Assembly: GCA_032158295.1 (NCBI GenBank)
Contig: CM063243.1
Coordinates: 1 to 64,000 of the forward strand
From: Pycnopodia helianthoides
Lineage: Eukaryota > Echinodermata > Asteroidea > Forcipulatida > Asteriidae
Direction: 5' to 3'
DNA: 64,000 nucleotides
Below, piece after piece: positions 34,007-45,589 of this stretch. A program made the position numbers and the translations under genes. How positions within the stretch are numbered: the first letter of the stretch is position 1; every line of letters begins with the position of its first letter. A model generated the notes under the pieces. That model was given only the letters and a program-made list of their open reading frames with translations. It did not search any database and was not told the DNA's origin.

Positions 34007-35340
34007 ATCAGGTACAACAAAACAAAGGCACACTGGAAAATATATATTTTTTTACATACAAAAAACAATCCCCCACCAAAACTTTAAAAAAGAGACAGCT
34101 CTAAAACAAATAAACAAATTTCAGAACAAATTATAAATGGCTTAACCCAACCTGGTCTCTGAAATATGTTTGGAAATTGTACATTTTATAGCGTTTTTCT
34201 TTGCTTTTTAAATATTTTCGTAAACATGTATAGCGAACAGGCCAGGCCAGGCGCGGTTCTACCGGGGGGGGGGGGGGGCTAAAGCTATTGACCCAAACTT
34301 TTGTTTAGCCCCCCCCCCCAACAAAATGCAAGGGGAAAAAAGAAGAAAAAGTTATAGGCTGGAAAATACTGCATCTTCATTAAAAATTTAAATGAATAGA
34401 TTTGCACGGTCTTTTCACATGCTGAGACAACATGACTGTACGGTTAAATGTTTCACGTCGGACAAGCGTGGTGCTTAGAATTTGCGGCTTCTGCCTCGTT
34501 TTGTTTTGTATTACATGACCATAAAAACCAATCTCAGTTTGGAAATGAAGTAATGCGGTGATAAAACACAAGTGGCTCAACATAATTATTATCACCGGTA
34601 AGATGTTATTTTTAGAGTAAGTTCTAACCTCTTTTCCTCCCCTCCTTTCCTAAAAACCTTCCTTTTTTCTATTAGTATAAGGAGGCTTGAAAACATCAAG
34701 GAAAAGGTATGTTTTAAACATCGCCTACTGACTTTTCAAAAGACAGAGATCTTTGTCTCCCACTTAAACAACAAACAGTCATAGGATGGTTTATTACGAG
34801 ACCACACCAGAGCCATGGGACATTAGTTTCACACTGTTTCTCTGCCTGTTTATCTCTCGATGGCTACTTCCGGAGATAATAGTTTCCATCGATCCGCACT
34901 TCAATTAACACATCACTAATTTGCTGCAGACTGGTTATACGGTCTCCACTCTCTCTCTCACACCCTTCCTCCCTTCATTCCGTCCAGCCCCTGGGCTTCC
35001 AGCGGTTTGTGCCCTTCCTCCCCCCATTTTCTAAAAAGAACTATATTTGACGCATCAAATGTTTTTAAAGCTTGCCTTTCAATACATGATTCTCACTCGT
35101 CACGGAGAGAATCTTCATAACTGACAAATTTGTAAGCTTTTTTAACATTATGAGTGCTTTCCGGTCCTATTTTTCTTTGCTTGTCCATTATATGATGCTT
35201 ATGATGCTTATATCGAATACCATCCAAAAATTCGTGGCCACATGATCTCATCCTTTGACTTGATTGCACACGGCTACATATGAATTCCCTCTTCCCTCTA
35301 TAATCATCCCATAATATTCTCAATCAAAGTCGTTACACCA
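34007..35340. other. Gene-free stretch with a G/C-run hairpin
   Basis: No supportable gene. At 34262-34319 a long G run and a C run (GGGGCTAAAGC ... TTTAGCCCCCC) can pair and mark the remains of a G-tract element. The rest is AT-rich and apparently low-copy. Confidence 0.4.
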
Positions 35341-35925
35341 CTGTTGCCCGACAGTACATGACAATTACCTATCACTGAACCGAGTTAGGCCGAGTTGTCC
35401 TCCCAACCTCGATTTCGATACATTGATTTCAAATTTACTAAAAAATAATGAGCTTGCAGCTCGTTTGAACTGACATCAATACGCGTTACAAACCGTCATA
35501 AACAATTTATGATTTCAATTCAAAATCACATCGGCCCTTGTGAGATTCCGTCCAACTTCTTGAACACACGATATATGAAAAGAACATTGGCTAAAATGAG
35601 AGAAACAGAGCCGAGCGAGGGCGCTATGTCAATTTAACGGTCATGATTTTGTGACGGAGTTCTAATGGGGACACATCAGAAGATTCGGGCCTGAATAATT
35701 GTGATGTTGTCAACGCCGTGTTAAGGATTTCGCGGGCTGCAGTCTAGGATATGCTAGTTTCCAAATCCTCTTCTGAAAAGGCTACAATATATAGCAATCT
35801 TACCATAGGCTGGGTGATAAGCCATAAGCTGGTTAGTAGTTGAAATTTGATTATCAATAAAACCAACAAAGTTTCCAATAGCTGTCCTTCTAGCCTCGGT
35901 TCAAACTATAACTTCGCAAACTTAC

Positions 35926-36006
35926 CATAATATTCCATTGCACAACGAAAGTTCACAGCTTGTCAGTTGAGTCTTAATGGGGCATCTTCATTCACTCGTG
36001 GAGTTC
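35926..36006 (-). other. Repeated exon-like module, copy 3
   Basis: Diverged minus-strand copy with acceptor GCCCACAG, first bases GAACTCCACGA, last bases GGAATATTATG and donor GTAAGTTT. Frames are closed by stops. Sits next to a diverged unit B copy at about 35575-35760. Confidence 0.35.
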
Positions 36007-36204
36007 CTGTGGGCACACAATACAAAGAACTTTATTGTAATGACAAAATAACGGGACCAGACTAATTTCCCTCACAGCCTCGGTATGGTTACATTGATTT
36101 TAATCAAGAAAATGGTCATACAAAAAGGGCGACACAAAAATGATTATCACTGAACCAAACGTCAAGCTTCCAGCGGGGGAAAATTATATCATAAAACGTC
36201 ACCA

Positions 36205-36720
36205 AATCAATCAATCAATCAATCAATCAATCAGTTTTATTTCCACTTATGTCAAATACATGAACATGGTGGAGGTCTCTAAAACACAAGAAACGTGTAG
36301 CAGATATGATGGTACAATGGTGAATACCAGGTTTGTAACGAAATTAATGCCTAGGGGTTTTAGGAATTGCTTGAAATGTTGACAATCAATCGATCAATCA
36401 ATCAGTTTTATTTCCACTTATGTCAAATACATGAACATGGTGGAGGTCTCTAAAACACAAGAAACGTGTAGCAGATATGATGGTACAATGGTGAATACCA
36501 GGTTTGTAACGAAATTAATGCCTAGGGGTTTTAGGAATTGCTTGAATTTTGACAATCAATCGATCAATCAATCAATCAGGTTTATTTCCACTTATGTCAA
36601 ATACATGAACATGGTGGAGGTCTCTAAAATACAAGAAACGTATAGCAGATACGATGGTACATTGGCGCATACCAGGTTTGTAACTAGAAATTAATGCCTA
36701 GGGGCTTTAGGAACCGCTTG
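36205..36720. repeat. Three tandem copies of a unit of about 185 bp with (AATC)n
   Basis: Each unit contains an ATCAATCA run, then GTTTATTTCCACTTATGTC-type sequence, ATGAACATGGTGGAGGTCTC and a tail near TAATGCCTAGGGG. Copies start near 36205, 36387 and 36555. Open frames across them simply reflect the repeat. Confidence 0.85.
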
Positions 36721-36743
36721 AAATGTGGATCTTTTAAACTTAC

Positions 36744-36829
36744 CAAAATATTCCTTGAGTATATAAATAGAAAACGTCAATTTTCCTTCGGGGCATCGAC
36801 CAGGCACATTCCTCATTGTTGTCGTGTTC
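36744..36829 (-). other. Repeated exon-like module, copy 4
   Basis: Minus-strand copy with acceptor TGCCTACAG, first bases GAACACGACAACA, last bases GGAATATTTTG and donor GTAAGTTT. One frame is open (TMRNVPGRCPEGKLTFSIY), but it does not match copies 1 and 2, arguing against conserved coding. Confidence 0.4.
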
Positions 36830-37091
36830 CTGTAGGCAATACAATAAAAAATAACTGGTTCTAAGGTTATAACTAATGCACCCGACTCATTTTCCTCACA
36901 GTCTCTACTTTGGCCTGATTACCGTCGCTGTTTTAATTGTGGAAAAAAAGAAGAAAAAACACCCCCAAAACATGACAGTACCGTGATTAAGAAAACAATA
37001 CAAAACCCTTGTTGAAAAATACTCTGCACCGATTTGTGATAAGTACTGTATAATCAATGCTTTTCTGAGTCCGGAAAAAACAATCCACAGG

Positions 37092-37175
37092 TATACTACT
37101 CGGGTAGGATTCGAACCAACAACCCAATCATTAATGTTAAGTGCAAAAATTTCCCACTAGACCACGGAGCGTGCT
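37092..37175 (-). mobile_element. tRNA-like SINE head, minus strand
   Basis: On the minus strand, GTGGTCTAGTGGG (box A-like) and GGTTCGAATCC (box B) lie at tRNA spacing. The body is not defined, and a GGGCCC MITE follows directly at 37183. Confidence 0.5.
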
Positions 37176-37182
37176 CGATTAC

Positions 37183-37433
37183 CAGGGCCCGATGTCATGG
37201 CTCTGCTTACTGTAAGCAAAGAATAAGCGCTTTACACGGACGAAGGGAATTCCGCACTTACGTTAAGCGTGTTTCATGGGTTAGCAGGGAATGTATGCTT
37301 TTCCGCGTGGGTCTACACGTTACTAGGTAATCTTCGCTTACACAGCAGAAATCCGGCGCTTGTCCTGTAAGCGAAGAATTGTGATTGCAAGCGCAGAATT
37401 CGGCGGTAAGCAGAGCCATTAGATTGGGCCCAG
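37183..37433. mobile_element. MITE with CAGGGCCC termini, copy 2
   Basis: Left end CAGGGCCCGATGTCATGGCT, right end TGGGCCCAG read after AGAGCCATTAGAT. The interior is filled with GTAAGC/GCTTAC words in both orientations, matching the related copies at 23611-23801 and near 29.7 kb. Confidence 0.7.
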
Positions 37434-40060
37434 GTCAGTAATAGGAGCAGGCACCGCAATCATTTAAAACAGAAAGTAATGTCGAATGGAAACTGAAGAA
37501 AATAGGTTTTTCTTTTTTACACTTCAAGGGTTTGAATGGATTTGTCCAATATTAATTCGCCGACAAGTACATTTTGTTTTCTTTCTCTTTTTCGTTTCAG
37601 TTTAAAGAACCTTTGTTAAATCTGCCCGAGAATCAGACCCAGAGATTTGTTTTTGTCTTTGGGGCAATCGGACACTGGGAGAGATTCTTGTCTTGAGTCA
37701 GATCTCTCATGCCTTGAGCTCGTTTAAATAATGACGGTGAAATTGTGAGTCTTCAAAGTTCTCTGCCAAACATCAGTTTGAAGTCCAACATTATTAACCA
37801 AAAATGTACATTCTATTGTCGTGTAACTAAAAAAAAGGGGGGGGGGGCTTTCGTGAGTACGCCAAACTGATGTCCGTGCCCAATCCAAAATAATTTAAGC
37901 CGACGTCACAACCTTAGTTTTAGTGGCTTGAGATACAGTGAGTCGGCTGCTCTTGGCTCTAAATAAGATTTCGTTTTGTTTAAACCCTAAGGACTTCTAA
38001 AATGGTGTTTTGCTTAAAACCCCCTCATATCTTCATTTACAATATTTTATTGATTGATCTTGCTGTTTACGAATGAGAATAAGGCCTGGATTGTCACTAT
38101 TGTCTAAAGGGGAATCCAATACCACGATAACAACTCACTCAAATAAAACATGCAAACAGTCAATTTGTGGTTGGTACAACAAACAAAAAAGAAAACAAAC
38201 AAACAAACAAACAAATTCAAATGATATACAATAGTTTATTAAAACTGTAGCAAACCTTGCAAATCAAAACAATTGCTATTTTCATACATGTAATTATTAG
38301 AGACCAAATAGAGCTGACAGATAATTTACCTTATCCGACCTCCACATTCCAATTGTTTATTTGTTTGTTTTCTTTTTTTGACACTTACAAAAAATGTTCG
38401 ACCATTTCCACTTTTAAACAATAGAGGAAATGAAGAAACTGGTAGTCATTGTGTTCATTTGTAACCAGTGTTAGCAATCGAACATTAAACTCTTAGCGCA
38501 TGCAAACCCAAAGAAACTTAAAGTTAGATTAGATTATTTACTTTTGATGCGTTTGAAGTTTTATATTAATCTACAGCGCCATAAAAATTAAAATGTATAA
38601 CCTGGAGAAATGGTGGACGTTGAAGAAGGCAGGTTTAAAAGAATTTTAAACTTAAGAACAAAACATAAATCAAAGACAACAGTTTTTAAACAAATGAAAC
38701 GTTTTAAAATAAAGTCCAAAACAAAGTGAAAAATACTAGGCATCATTTATCAAAGACAAAATTTTTATTAAAAAAAGATGAACTCTGAACCAAACTACAA
38801 AACAAAACTGTGAATAGTATCCTGTAAAATACAAGAAAAACCAAATCATAGAACACAATGAAAAGAACAAATTAAGAAACCAAGTTCAAGCCTGTTGCAT
38901 TATAACTGCTTTACAGGGTCTCCCCAATGAGAGGCAATCACACTCAGACTCTCTTAAGATTTTCAAATATTGTGACAGCATTAATTCATGTAGAACCCTT
39001 TTTAGCTTATGTAAATATCTTTATATGATGCAAATAAATAACACACCCTCAAACTGTTTATTGTAGAAACACTGTCTCCCCTGGTGACTATTTCCCTGCA
39101 GTTACATTGCTTTGCAAATGTATTCAACAGGACACAAAAATCAGTATCAGGATAAATCTTGTTGGATGTTGCTGTTGTTTTTTTGTTGGTGTTGTTGTTC
39201 CACAGTGACCAGTTTTAAGCCAAATAATTCTTAAATTAGCAGAATTTGAATCATTGTTTGGTGGAGATACATTCTAGTAAGGTTTGCAGTTAACACCATA
39301 TACATGACATTAATCTCTTTATGAGTTGTGGTGGTTCTGAATAGAACCAGTGGTGTAACAACTCAAAGTTTCAATCAATATCATGTGACTGTCTACAAGA
39401 AGAAAACATTTTAAATTAATTGTGGTTGACTACCAGGATCATAACTTGTAAATAAAGTCATTGTTTAATTTTAATGAGCTATTATTCATTACCTAAATTA
39501 ACAATCACAAAGAAAGGGCACAAGCCTAGTCCTATTTAACAATCTTCATTTCAAACCTCTTCAACACAAGAATTGTACAAGGAGGAACTAAATCACTATT
39601 GTTGACATTTTTCAGGAATGACTGAAAATTCAAAGGATGTTAAAAAGTGTCACTAATTCTCCAAGATGGTTTATGGTAACAGTGGACAAATGTCTAATAT
39701 CAGTTGTGCAGTGCACAGTATTACATTGTTCCCCTGACTGTTGTAAAAGTACAAATTGTGATTTAAAACAATTGTACATAGCTTGCAGAATGAGAAGCTT
39801 CCAAATTGTACATTGAGTCTATCCTCACATCAAACAGTTCTTGCTCCATAGAAATAAAGAACACCTACTTGATCTGAGACACCAGCGAACTTTGGACATG
39901 ATATTTTAAGCCCTTATTTGTAAACATTGTAGGCTCAGACTGTCCAGAGCTATTGATCTTACATGCAATACTAAAAAACCTGCATTCAAAAATCTTTGGT
40001 GCATTGAAGGTCAATGCTATTTTATGCCCTGATGAAAGAGCTGTGTAGGTTGATAGTGTG
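37434..40060. other. Unique AT-rich stretch without a supportable gene
   Basis: No long frame, clear exon or repeat structure was found, apart from a G run near 37843 and (CAAA)n near 38190. The character (low-copy, AT-rich) fits an intron or intergenic DNA. Confidence 0.4.
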
Positions 40061-40062
40061 AT

Positions 40063-40215
40063 CTACCTTTGATTGGAAGCAATGTACAGTAGTGACATAA
40101 GAGATGTCTCCTGGTGTAACATTTCCTCATAGTCTCTCTCAGCTTGTTTCTCTGCCTCTAATTCCTGCTGTTGTAGACTAAGGGTAGATGCCTTCTCATG
40201 CTGTCACTTTGTCAT
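40063..40215 (-). pseudogene. Coiled-coil exon remnant with early TGA
   Basis: Minus strand: acceptor TCTTGATAG, then ATG ACA AAG TGA, then an open frame HEKASTLSLQQQELEAEKQ followed by an acidic stretch (ERDYEEMLHQETSLMSLL) ending IASNQR and TAG. The TAG overlaps a possible donor (AAAG|GTAGAT). The composition is that of a real C-terminal coiled coil. The only lesion is the TGA at codon 4, which would be CGA in one step. No family recognised. Confidence 0.45.
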
Positions 40216-40678
40216 CTATCAAGAGAAAATCATCTCAATTTAATACCCATGGAGGAATGTCAAACACACAGAAGGATGTAAGCTTAGCTTCAAGCATCTA
40301 GTAAATGTTAAATATGAATCCATTTCAAAGAGGGCCAGTCATTTATGTAAAGCAATGATCTTGGCTCATATTAATGAATAATTGTCTACCCTCAAACTCA
40401 CACTGCATTTAGATTGATCAGTGGAGAGTCTTTATAGCATTGCAGTACATTTCAAATACATCTCTCATAAAAGACAATTGAAACAGTAAAGGTTAGGGTG
40501 TGAGGTATACAATGTATGTAGTCTTACTGAATACAGTGTACTACAGTAATTTGAGATTAAACTGTAGGTAAATTGTCTTGTAAGACATTACACCAAGCTG
40601 ATACTGTACACTGTGTAGAGATAATACTAGACACTCACACAGTCCCACACTGATCACATCTCCACTATTCATTTTTAC

Positions 40679-40850
40679 CTGTACCTCTATCTTCCTCTTT
40701 GTTTCCTGTTTCTACCTTTCTTCTTCTGCCTTCTCTTATTGAGTCATCTGTTGGACTAGCTCCATCTCTTAGACAAGTTCTTCTCTCTTCTTGATGTCTC
40801 CAGTTCTCTTCCATACATGAGTTCATTTGACTCTATTGATCCTGTAGAAC
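40679..40850 (-). pseudogene. Coiled-coil exon remnant with stops at glutamine-type positions
   Basis: Minus strand, acceptor CATCACACCAG and donor GTAAAAAT. One frame reads IKKREELV-stop-EMELVQQMTQ-stop-EKAEEER-stop-KQETKRKIEVQ, clearly a Q/E/K-rich coiled coil interrupted by TAA, TAA and TAG. Each stop is one C-to-T step from CAA or CAG. Possibly the same decayed gene as 40063-40215, about 460 bp further along the strand. Confidence 0.45.
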
Positions 40851-41089
40851 CTGGTGTGATGGGAAAAGTATCAGAGTCAGAATGGGCATAATCAAATAAT
40901 ACTGGACAGATTAGGCATACAATATGCTTGAATAAAGGATGAAAACAAAAACATTGATTTTAAACAAGGGTAGTTTTAAGAGGAAAGAATTCGGTTTTAA
41001 AAGCATAGTCCAAACCCCAAGCCCACGAGAGACGGGGGTGCTGGGGGTGCTGCACCACCCCCAACTGTTTAGATCATCATGGTGCTCAT

Positions 41090-41622
41090 TATGGGTTTGC
41101 TCTGATATATAAATGGGTTTGCTCTTATGTGGGTTTGCTCTTAGATATGTGGGTTTGCTCTTATAAATACATGGTTTGCTCTTATATATGTGGGTTTGCT
41201 CTTATATATGTGGGTTTGCTCTTATAAATACATGGTTTGCTCTTATATATGTGGGTTTGCTCTTATGTGGGTTTGCTCTTATATATACATGGTTTGCTCT
41301 TATATATGTGGGTTTGCTCTTATATATACATGGTTTGCTCTTATATATGTAGGTTTGCTCCTATTTATGTGGGTTTGCTCTTATATTTGTGGGTTTGCTC
41401 TTATGTGGGTTTGCTCTTATGTGGGTTTGCTCTTGTATATACATGGTTTGCTCTTGTATATGTAGGTTTGCTCTTATTTATGTGGGTTTGCTCTTATATG
41501 TGAGTTTGCTCTTGTAAATACATGGTTTGCTCTTATATATGTGGGTTTGCTCTGATATATTCATGGTTTGCTCTTATATATGTGGGTTTGCTCTTATTTA
41601 TGTTGGTTTGCTCTTAAATATG
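41090..41622 (+). repeat. Minisatellite, unit TGGGTTTGCTCTTATATATG and variants
   Basis: About 20 units of 20-28 bp alternate between GTGGGTTTGCTCTTATATAT and a form with ACATGGTTTGC. The array ends exactly where gypsy reverse transcriptase sequence begins (about 41620) and resumes at 43853-43893 beyond it. Diverged units reappear at 46137-46248. Frames rich in MWVCSY-type words are artefacts. Confidence 0.9.
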
Positions 41623-43852
41623 CCACTTCCGCGGATTGAGGAATCGTTAGACGCACTGGGAAATGCGTCACTAATTAGCACCCTAGACTTAACATCCGGC
41701 TACTGGCAGGTTGAAATGGAGCAAGACGAGCATAAAACGGCATTCTCTACACCTACAGGAATCTTCGAATGCAACAGGATGTCGTTTGGCTTACAAATGC
41801 CCCAGCAACATTCCAAAGACTGATATCAACCTGCTTAAGGGACCTCAATTTCTCTACCTGCTTGTTATACTTGACGACATCATTGTATTTTCTTCCACTT
41901 TCGAGGAGCATATTCAGCGTCTAGATAAGGTCTTCGCTTGTTTGAAACAGCACGGTCTTCTTCAAAAGAAAGTGAAATACCTCAGCCACATAGTGTCTGC
42001 AGAGGGCATCGCCACAGATCCCGACAAAATGTTACGAGTACAGAATTGGCAACGACCCAATACCCGAAGAGAACTCCTTTGATTTCTTGGTTTTACGGGC
42101 TACTGTAGACATTTCATCAGGGGTTACTCCAGCATAGTGGCACCCCTCTACATGTACAAGCTAACTTCAGGTGACCCCAGAAGAAATAAGAAAGGTAAAA
42201 GAAAGCCGTCAAAACCTACACCACCGTACATATGGACAGCCGAATGCGAGGAAGCGTTTAGAACCTTGAAGACACTTATGTCGACTGCTCCAATATTGGC
42301 CTATGCCGACTACAACAAGCCGTTCATCCTACAGATAGACGCGTCAGGAACAGGGCTTGGTGCTGTCGTAAGCCAACTTCAAAACGGCAAAGAAAGAATC
42401 ATCACTTATGCAAGCTGAGGTCTCTCTTCATGCGAGAAACGATATCCTGCACACAAGTTGGAATTCTTATCCCTAAAGTGGCGATGACAAACAAATTGAG
42501 AGATTATCTCTTCGGTGCCCAAACTACATTATTGACAGAAAACAACCCACTCCTGTACGTAGCTACCACTGCAAAGTTAGACGCTACAGGGCAACGATGG
42601 GTCGCAGCACTATCACAATTTAACTTCTCCATCAAGTATAAGCCGGGCAAAGTTAACGCTGCGGCCGATGCTCTATCAAGGAAATGCAGCCAAGACTCAA
42701 CAATGGCGTCCATCGACTTCAACATAGGAACCAACAAAATACCTGCTGATGTAGTGAAGGCAATCTGTGAATGTCACCAACAAGAATCATACTTCTTCAT
42801 AGAGCCAACAACGTTGCAATGTCAGACAATTACCAGACAAAATACAAAGTCACATCATCCAGCCGGAAGCACAGATCTACCAAACACACCTCAGAAAGAA
42901 TTGGCCATTGATCAGAGATGATCTCAACATAGGCAGAGTAATACTCTATCTGGAGCATGGAAAAAGACTAACGCACACTGAGAAGCTAAGAGAGTCACCA
43001 GACTGCTTACCGTATTTCCGACAATGGGAGAAACTTTGCATAAAAGATGACATCCTTTACCGAATGAGGAAATCCCAAGATGGAAAGCCTTCATTACAAT
43101 TAATGCTCCCTCCACAATACAGAGACATTGCACTAACGGCACTATACAACGATATGGGTCATATGGGCCTGGATAGAACCCTTGACATGGTTCGTGCTAG
43201 ATTCTTCTGGCCAAAGACGGCGGATGATGTGAAGCGATGGTGTGACAAATGTAGACGATGCTGTCTGCGCAAAACTTCAGAAACCAAAATAAGAGTTCCC
43301 CTCGTATCCATCATCACCAGTGAACCGATGGAGCTATTATGCATCGACTACCTAAAAGCTTGAACGGTCAAAAGGCGGCTATGAGAATATCCTCGTAGTG
43401 ACAGACCACTTCACAAAGTACGCACAAGCCTACCCTACGCATGACCAAAAAGCGGAAACCGTCGCCAAATTTCTATGGGCAGATGTCATCCAGCAATTTG
43501 GCTTTCCACAACGAATCCATGCCGATCAGGGGCGAAACTTTGAAAGCAAACTAATATGGGAGATTTGTAAGGTTGCGGGGATCAAAAAAAGTAGAACAAC
43601 ACCGTATCATCCACAGGGAAATGGACAAACAGAATGATTTAATCACACACTCCTTAACATGTTAGGAACTCTCGAAGAACAACAGAAAAAGAACTGGAAA
43701 GAACACGTTAGTCCCATGACGCATGCCTACAACTCAACAAAGCACGAGACAACAGGATATGCTCCATTTTACTTAATGTTCGGATGACACGCCAACCTAC
43801 AAATTGATCTAATGTTTGGCCTCGGAACAAGCGACCTAAACCAACCCACCTA
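41620..43852 (+). pseudogene. Dead Ty3/gypsy pol: RT, RNase H, integrase
   Basis: Ordered remains of a gypsy pol over several frames. RT palm (LPRIEESLDALGNASLIST; catalytic motif LDDII near 41875), connection, and RNase H with conserved ILQIDASGTGLGAV near 42325 and DALSRK near 42670. Integrase follows, with an H2C2 zinc module (HMGLDRT near 43160 to CDKCRRC near 43255) and the catalytic core: DYLKA, then HADQGRNF near 43520 and NGQTE near 43630. Frameshifts or stops fall near 41805, 42080, 42417, 42920, 43362, 43638 and 43786. Everything before the RT palm and after the integrase core is missing and replaced by minisatellite. Non-functional. Confidence 0.9.
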
Positions 43853-43893
43853 CATGGTTTGCTCTTTTATATGTGAGTTTGCTCTTATATATT
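43853..43893 (+). repeat. Minisatellite continuation after the gypsy pol
   Basis: Two units (ACATGGTTTGCTCTTTTATA, GTGAGTTTGCTCTTATATAT) of the same family as 41090-41622. They touch integrase sequence on one side and the LTR start TGTAGCGAGC on the other. Confidence 0.85.
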
Positions 43894-44263
43894 GTAGCGA
43901 GCACGAGCTGGTCACGTGCCAGCCCCGTGATCGCTACGTGCGTGGTGCGTGCGCTGGCTAACACGGCGCGAACAAGCTAGCTTTAGAGCCAGTCTGTTTT
44001 GAGCAGCGAAACAAGAAGGTCGCCCGTACGTGTATAATTAAACTGCTGTACACCTAACTAAACAGGAACATGTAAGTGGAGATGCGATATAACAATTAAA
44101 GCACATCATTGAGAAGAATAGAACAGAAGGAATCAATCAGTGTGTTTGTGTCTAACTTACTTTTATGTTGTCTGTAGTGTCGTCTGTCAGTTGTCTGTTA
44201 ATCTAAGTCCAGTCCTATGTGCCCAACTAAAAAACCTTAGACCGCATTCCCGGGCTCGTTACA
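43894..44263 (+). repeat. Gypsy-type LTR, about 370 bp
   Basis: Starts TGTAGCGAGC and ends GCTCGTTACA, the short inverted TG...CA repeat expected of LTRs. It is followed immediately by TTGGTGGCAGCTGCGGGAC, a good match to gypsy primer-binding sites. A possible ATTAAA polyadenylation word lies near 44094. No second copy exists in the window, so this is the 5' LTR of an element truncated downstream. Confidence 0.75.
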
Positions 44264-44668
44264 TTGGTGGCAGCTGCGGGACTTAAGCCCACACACACAA
44301 AAAAAAATAAAAAATTATAGGACTGACAAGGAGAGTAGTAAAAACAACCGGCAGTGGTTCATACCGAGCCGGAGGGGAAAGCTTCGGCGGACGGAGTCAA
44401 AGAAGAGACCCGGCAGTGGTTTATACCGAGCCGGATGGGTAAGCTGGGACGGAGTCACAGAAAGCCGGCAGTGGTACATACCGAGCTGGTGTGAGATTAG
44501 TGCCCACGCACGTAGTGTACATGTACGTACGCCCGGAATTTCATCCGCCCGGAGCCATCCACCCGGAGCATTCCGCCCGGAGCCATCTGCCGGAGCATTC
44601 CGCCCGGAATCAATTTGTTCAGAAGAACCGGAGTTTTATTTTGTTTGAATTAATAAAGAATAGAGAGA
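44264..44668 (+). other. Gypsy leader with primer-binding site and repeated blocks
   Basis: The primer-binding site lies at about 44263-44282. Three direct copies of GGCAGTGGTTCATACCGAGC (with TTTATACC and TACATACC variants) follow near 44350, 44411 and 44465, and then CGCCCGGAGCCAT-type repeats at 44530-44612. Repeated leaders can be packaging or structural signals; function here is inference. Confidence 0.6.
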
Positions 44669-45470
44669 ATGGATAGGTCAAATACACAAGGGGTGGCTGC
44701 AAGGTACTCCACCTTGGGTCAAGTAGACTTGTACCACGTCCTTGAGGGGGAGTATGACAGGGTTTCCAGAGATATTGAACTGTTGTCCCAAAGTTTAAGT
44801 CAGTTGGTAGACAGGTCCACAAGCCAAAAACAACAGGAACCCCAAGTGGGCGCAAATGGGTTTTCGGGGAATACAAATACATGCAACGGTGAAGTTACAT
44901 CCCCTGGTACCCCTGCCAGATTCCCTAACCCTCTCCCAATAGACATACATTAACCAGGAAACCGGCTACTGGACTAGAGGGAAGTGAAAGGCAATCAGTG
45001 AAGCACATAGAGAGGTCGAGGCCCCCACAAAAGGATGAATTAAATGTGTGGCATGACTCAGGAGTGGGGTTTTCAGGGAGTAAAAACCAAACAAGGGACT
45101 CACACGGATTTTGCCAAATGCCATGGCCAGAACAAGATGGTGTTGGGGTTAAGGCCGATAGCTCAATGGTTAATCCTTTTGTGACCGATTGCCAGGAGTT
45201 TATCTCCCCACAGGGAACTAGAAATGGACCGTCAGGGATTGAAAATACAGTCATGGCTTCAACGTCAAATAAACCCAGGCTGTTTGATCAGTATGACGAA
45301 GGGTTGGAGACGAGGGACAGGTCAGGCCGATCCAGCTGGCTGCTTGTCAAATATTAGGCTGGAAAATCGTGAACCACAACGGTCGCTCGATCAGCGCCTT
45401 CCATATACTATGGGAATGAGGTCAAGTTCACCAGTCGAGAAACTGCTTTATGTAGGTCATGAAGCGCCAA
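44669..45470 (+). pseudogene. Partial, broken gag-like region of the second gypsy element
   Basis: ATG at 44669 opens a frame whose product includes STLGQVDLYHVLEGEYDRVS and a helical segment (DIELLSQSLSQLVDRS), stopping at 44953. A second frame, 44998-45357, has SRPPQKDELNVWHDSGVGF and NKPRLFDQYDEG and then shifts. No zinc knuckle, protease or RT follows. Position right behind an LTR and primer-binding site is the main reason for calling it gag; residue-level recognition is weak. Confidence 0.5.
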
Positions 45471-45589
45471 GTGATAATAAGTATTTTTCGTGTATTTTTG
45501 AACATTTAGCATTTTGCACTATATGCTATGGGAGTTTATTTAGTGGGGTGCACCCCTCTCGTACGCGTATGGCCTCCCCAAACACACAC

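Noticed and set aside
41190..41600. MWVCSY-rich repeat ORFs
   Set aside because: Direct translation of the TTTGCTCTTATATATGTGGG minisatellite; no independent coding evidence.
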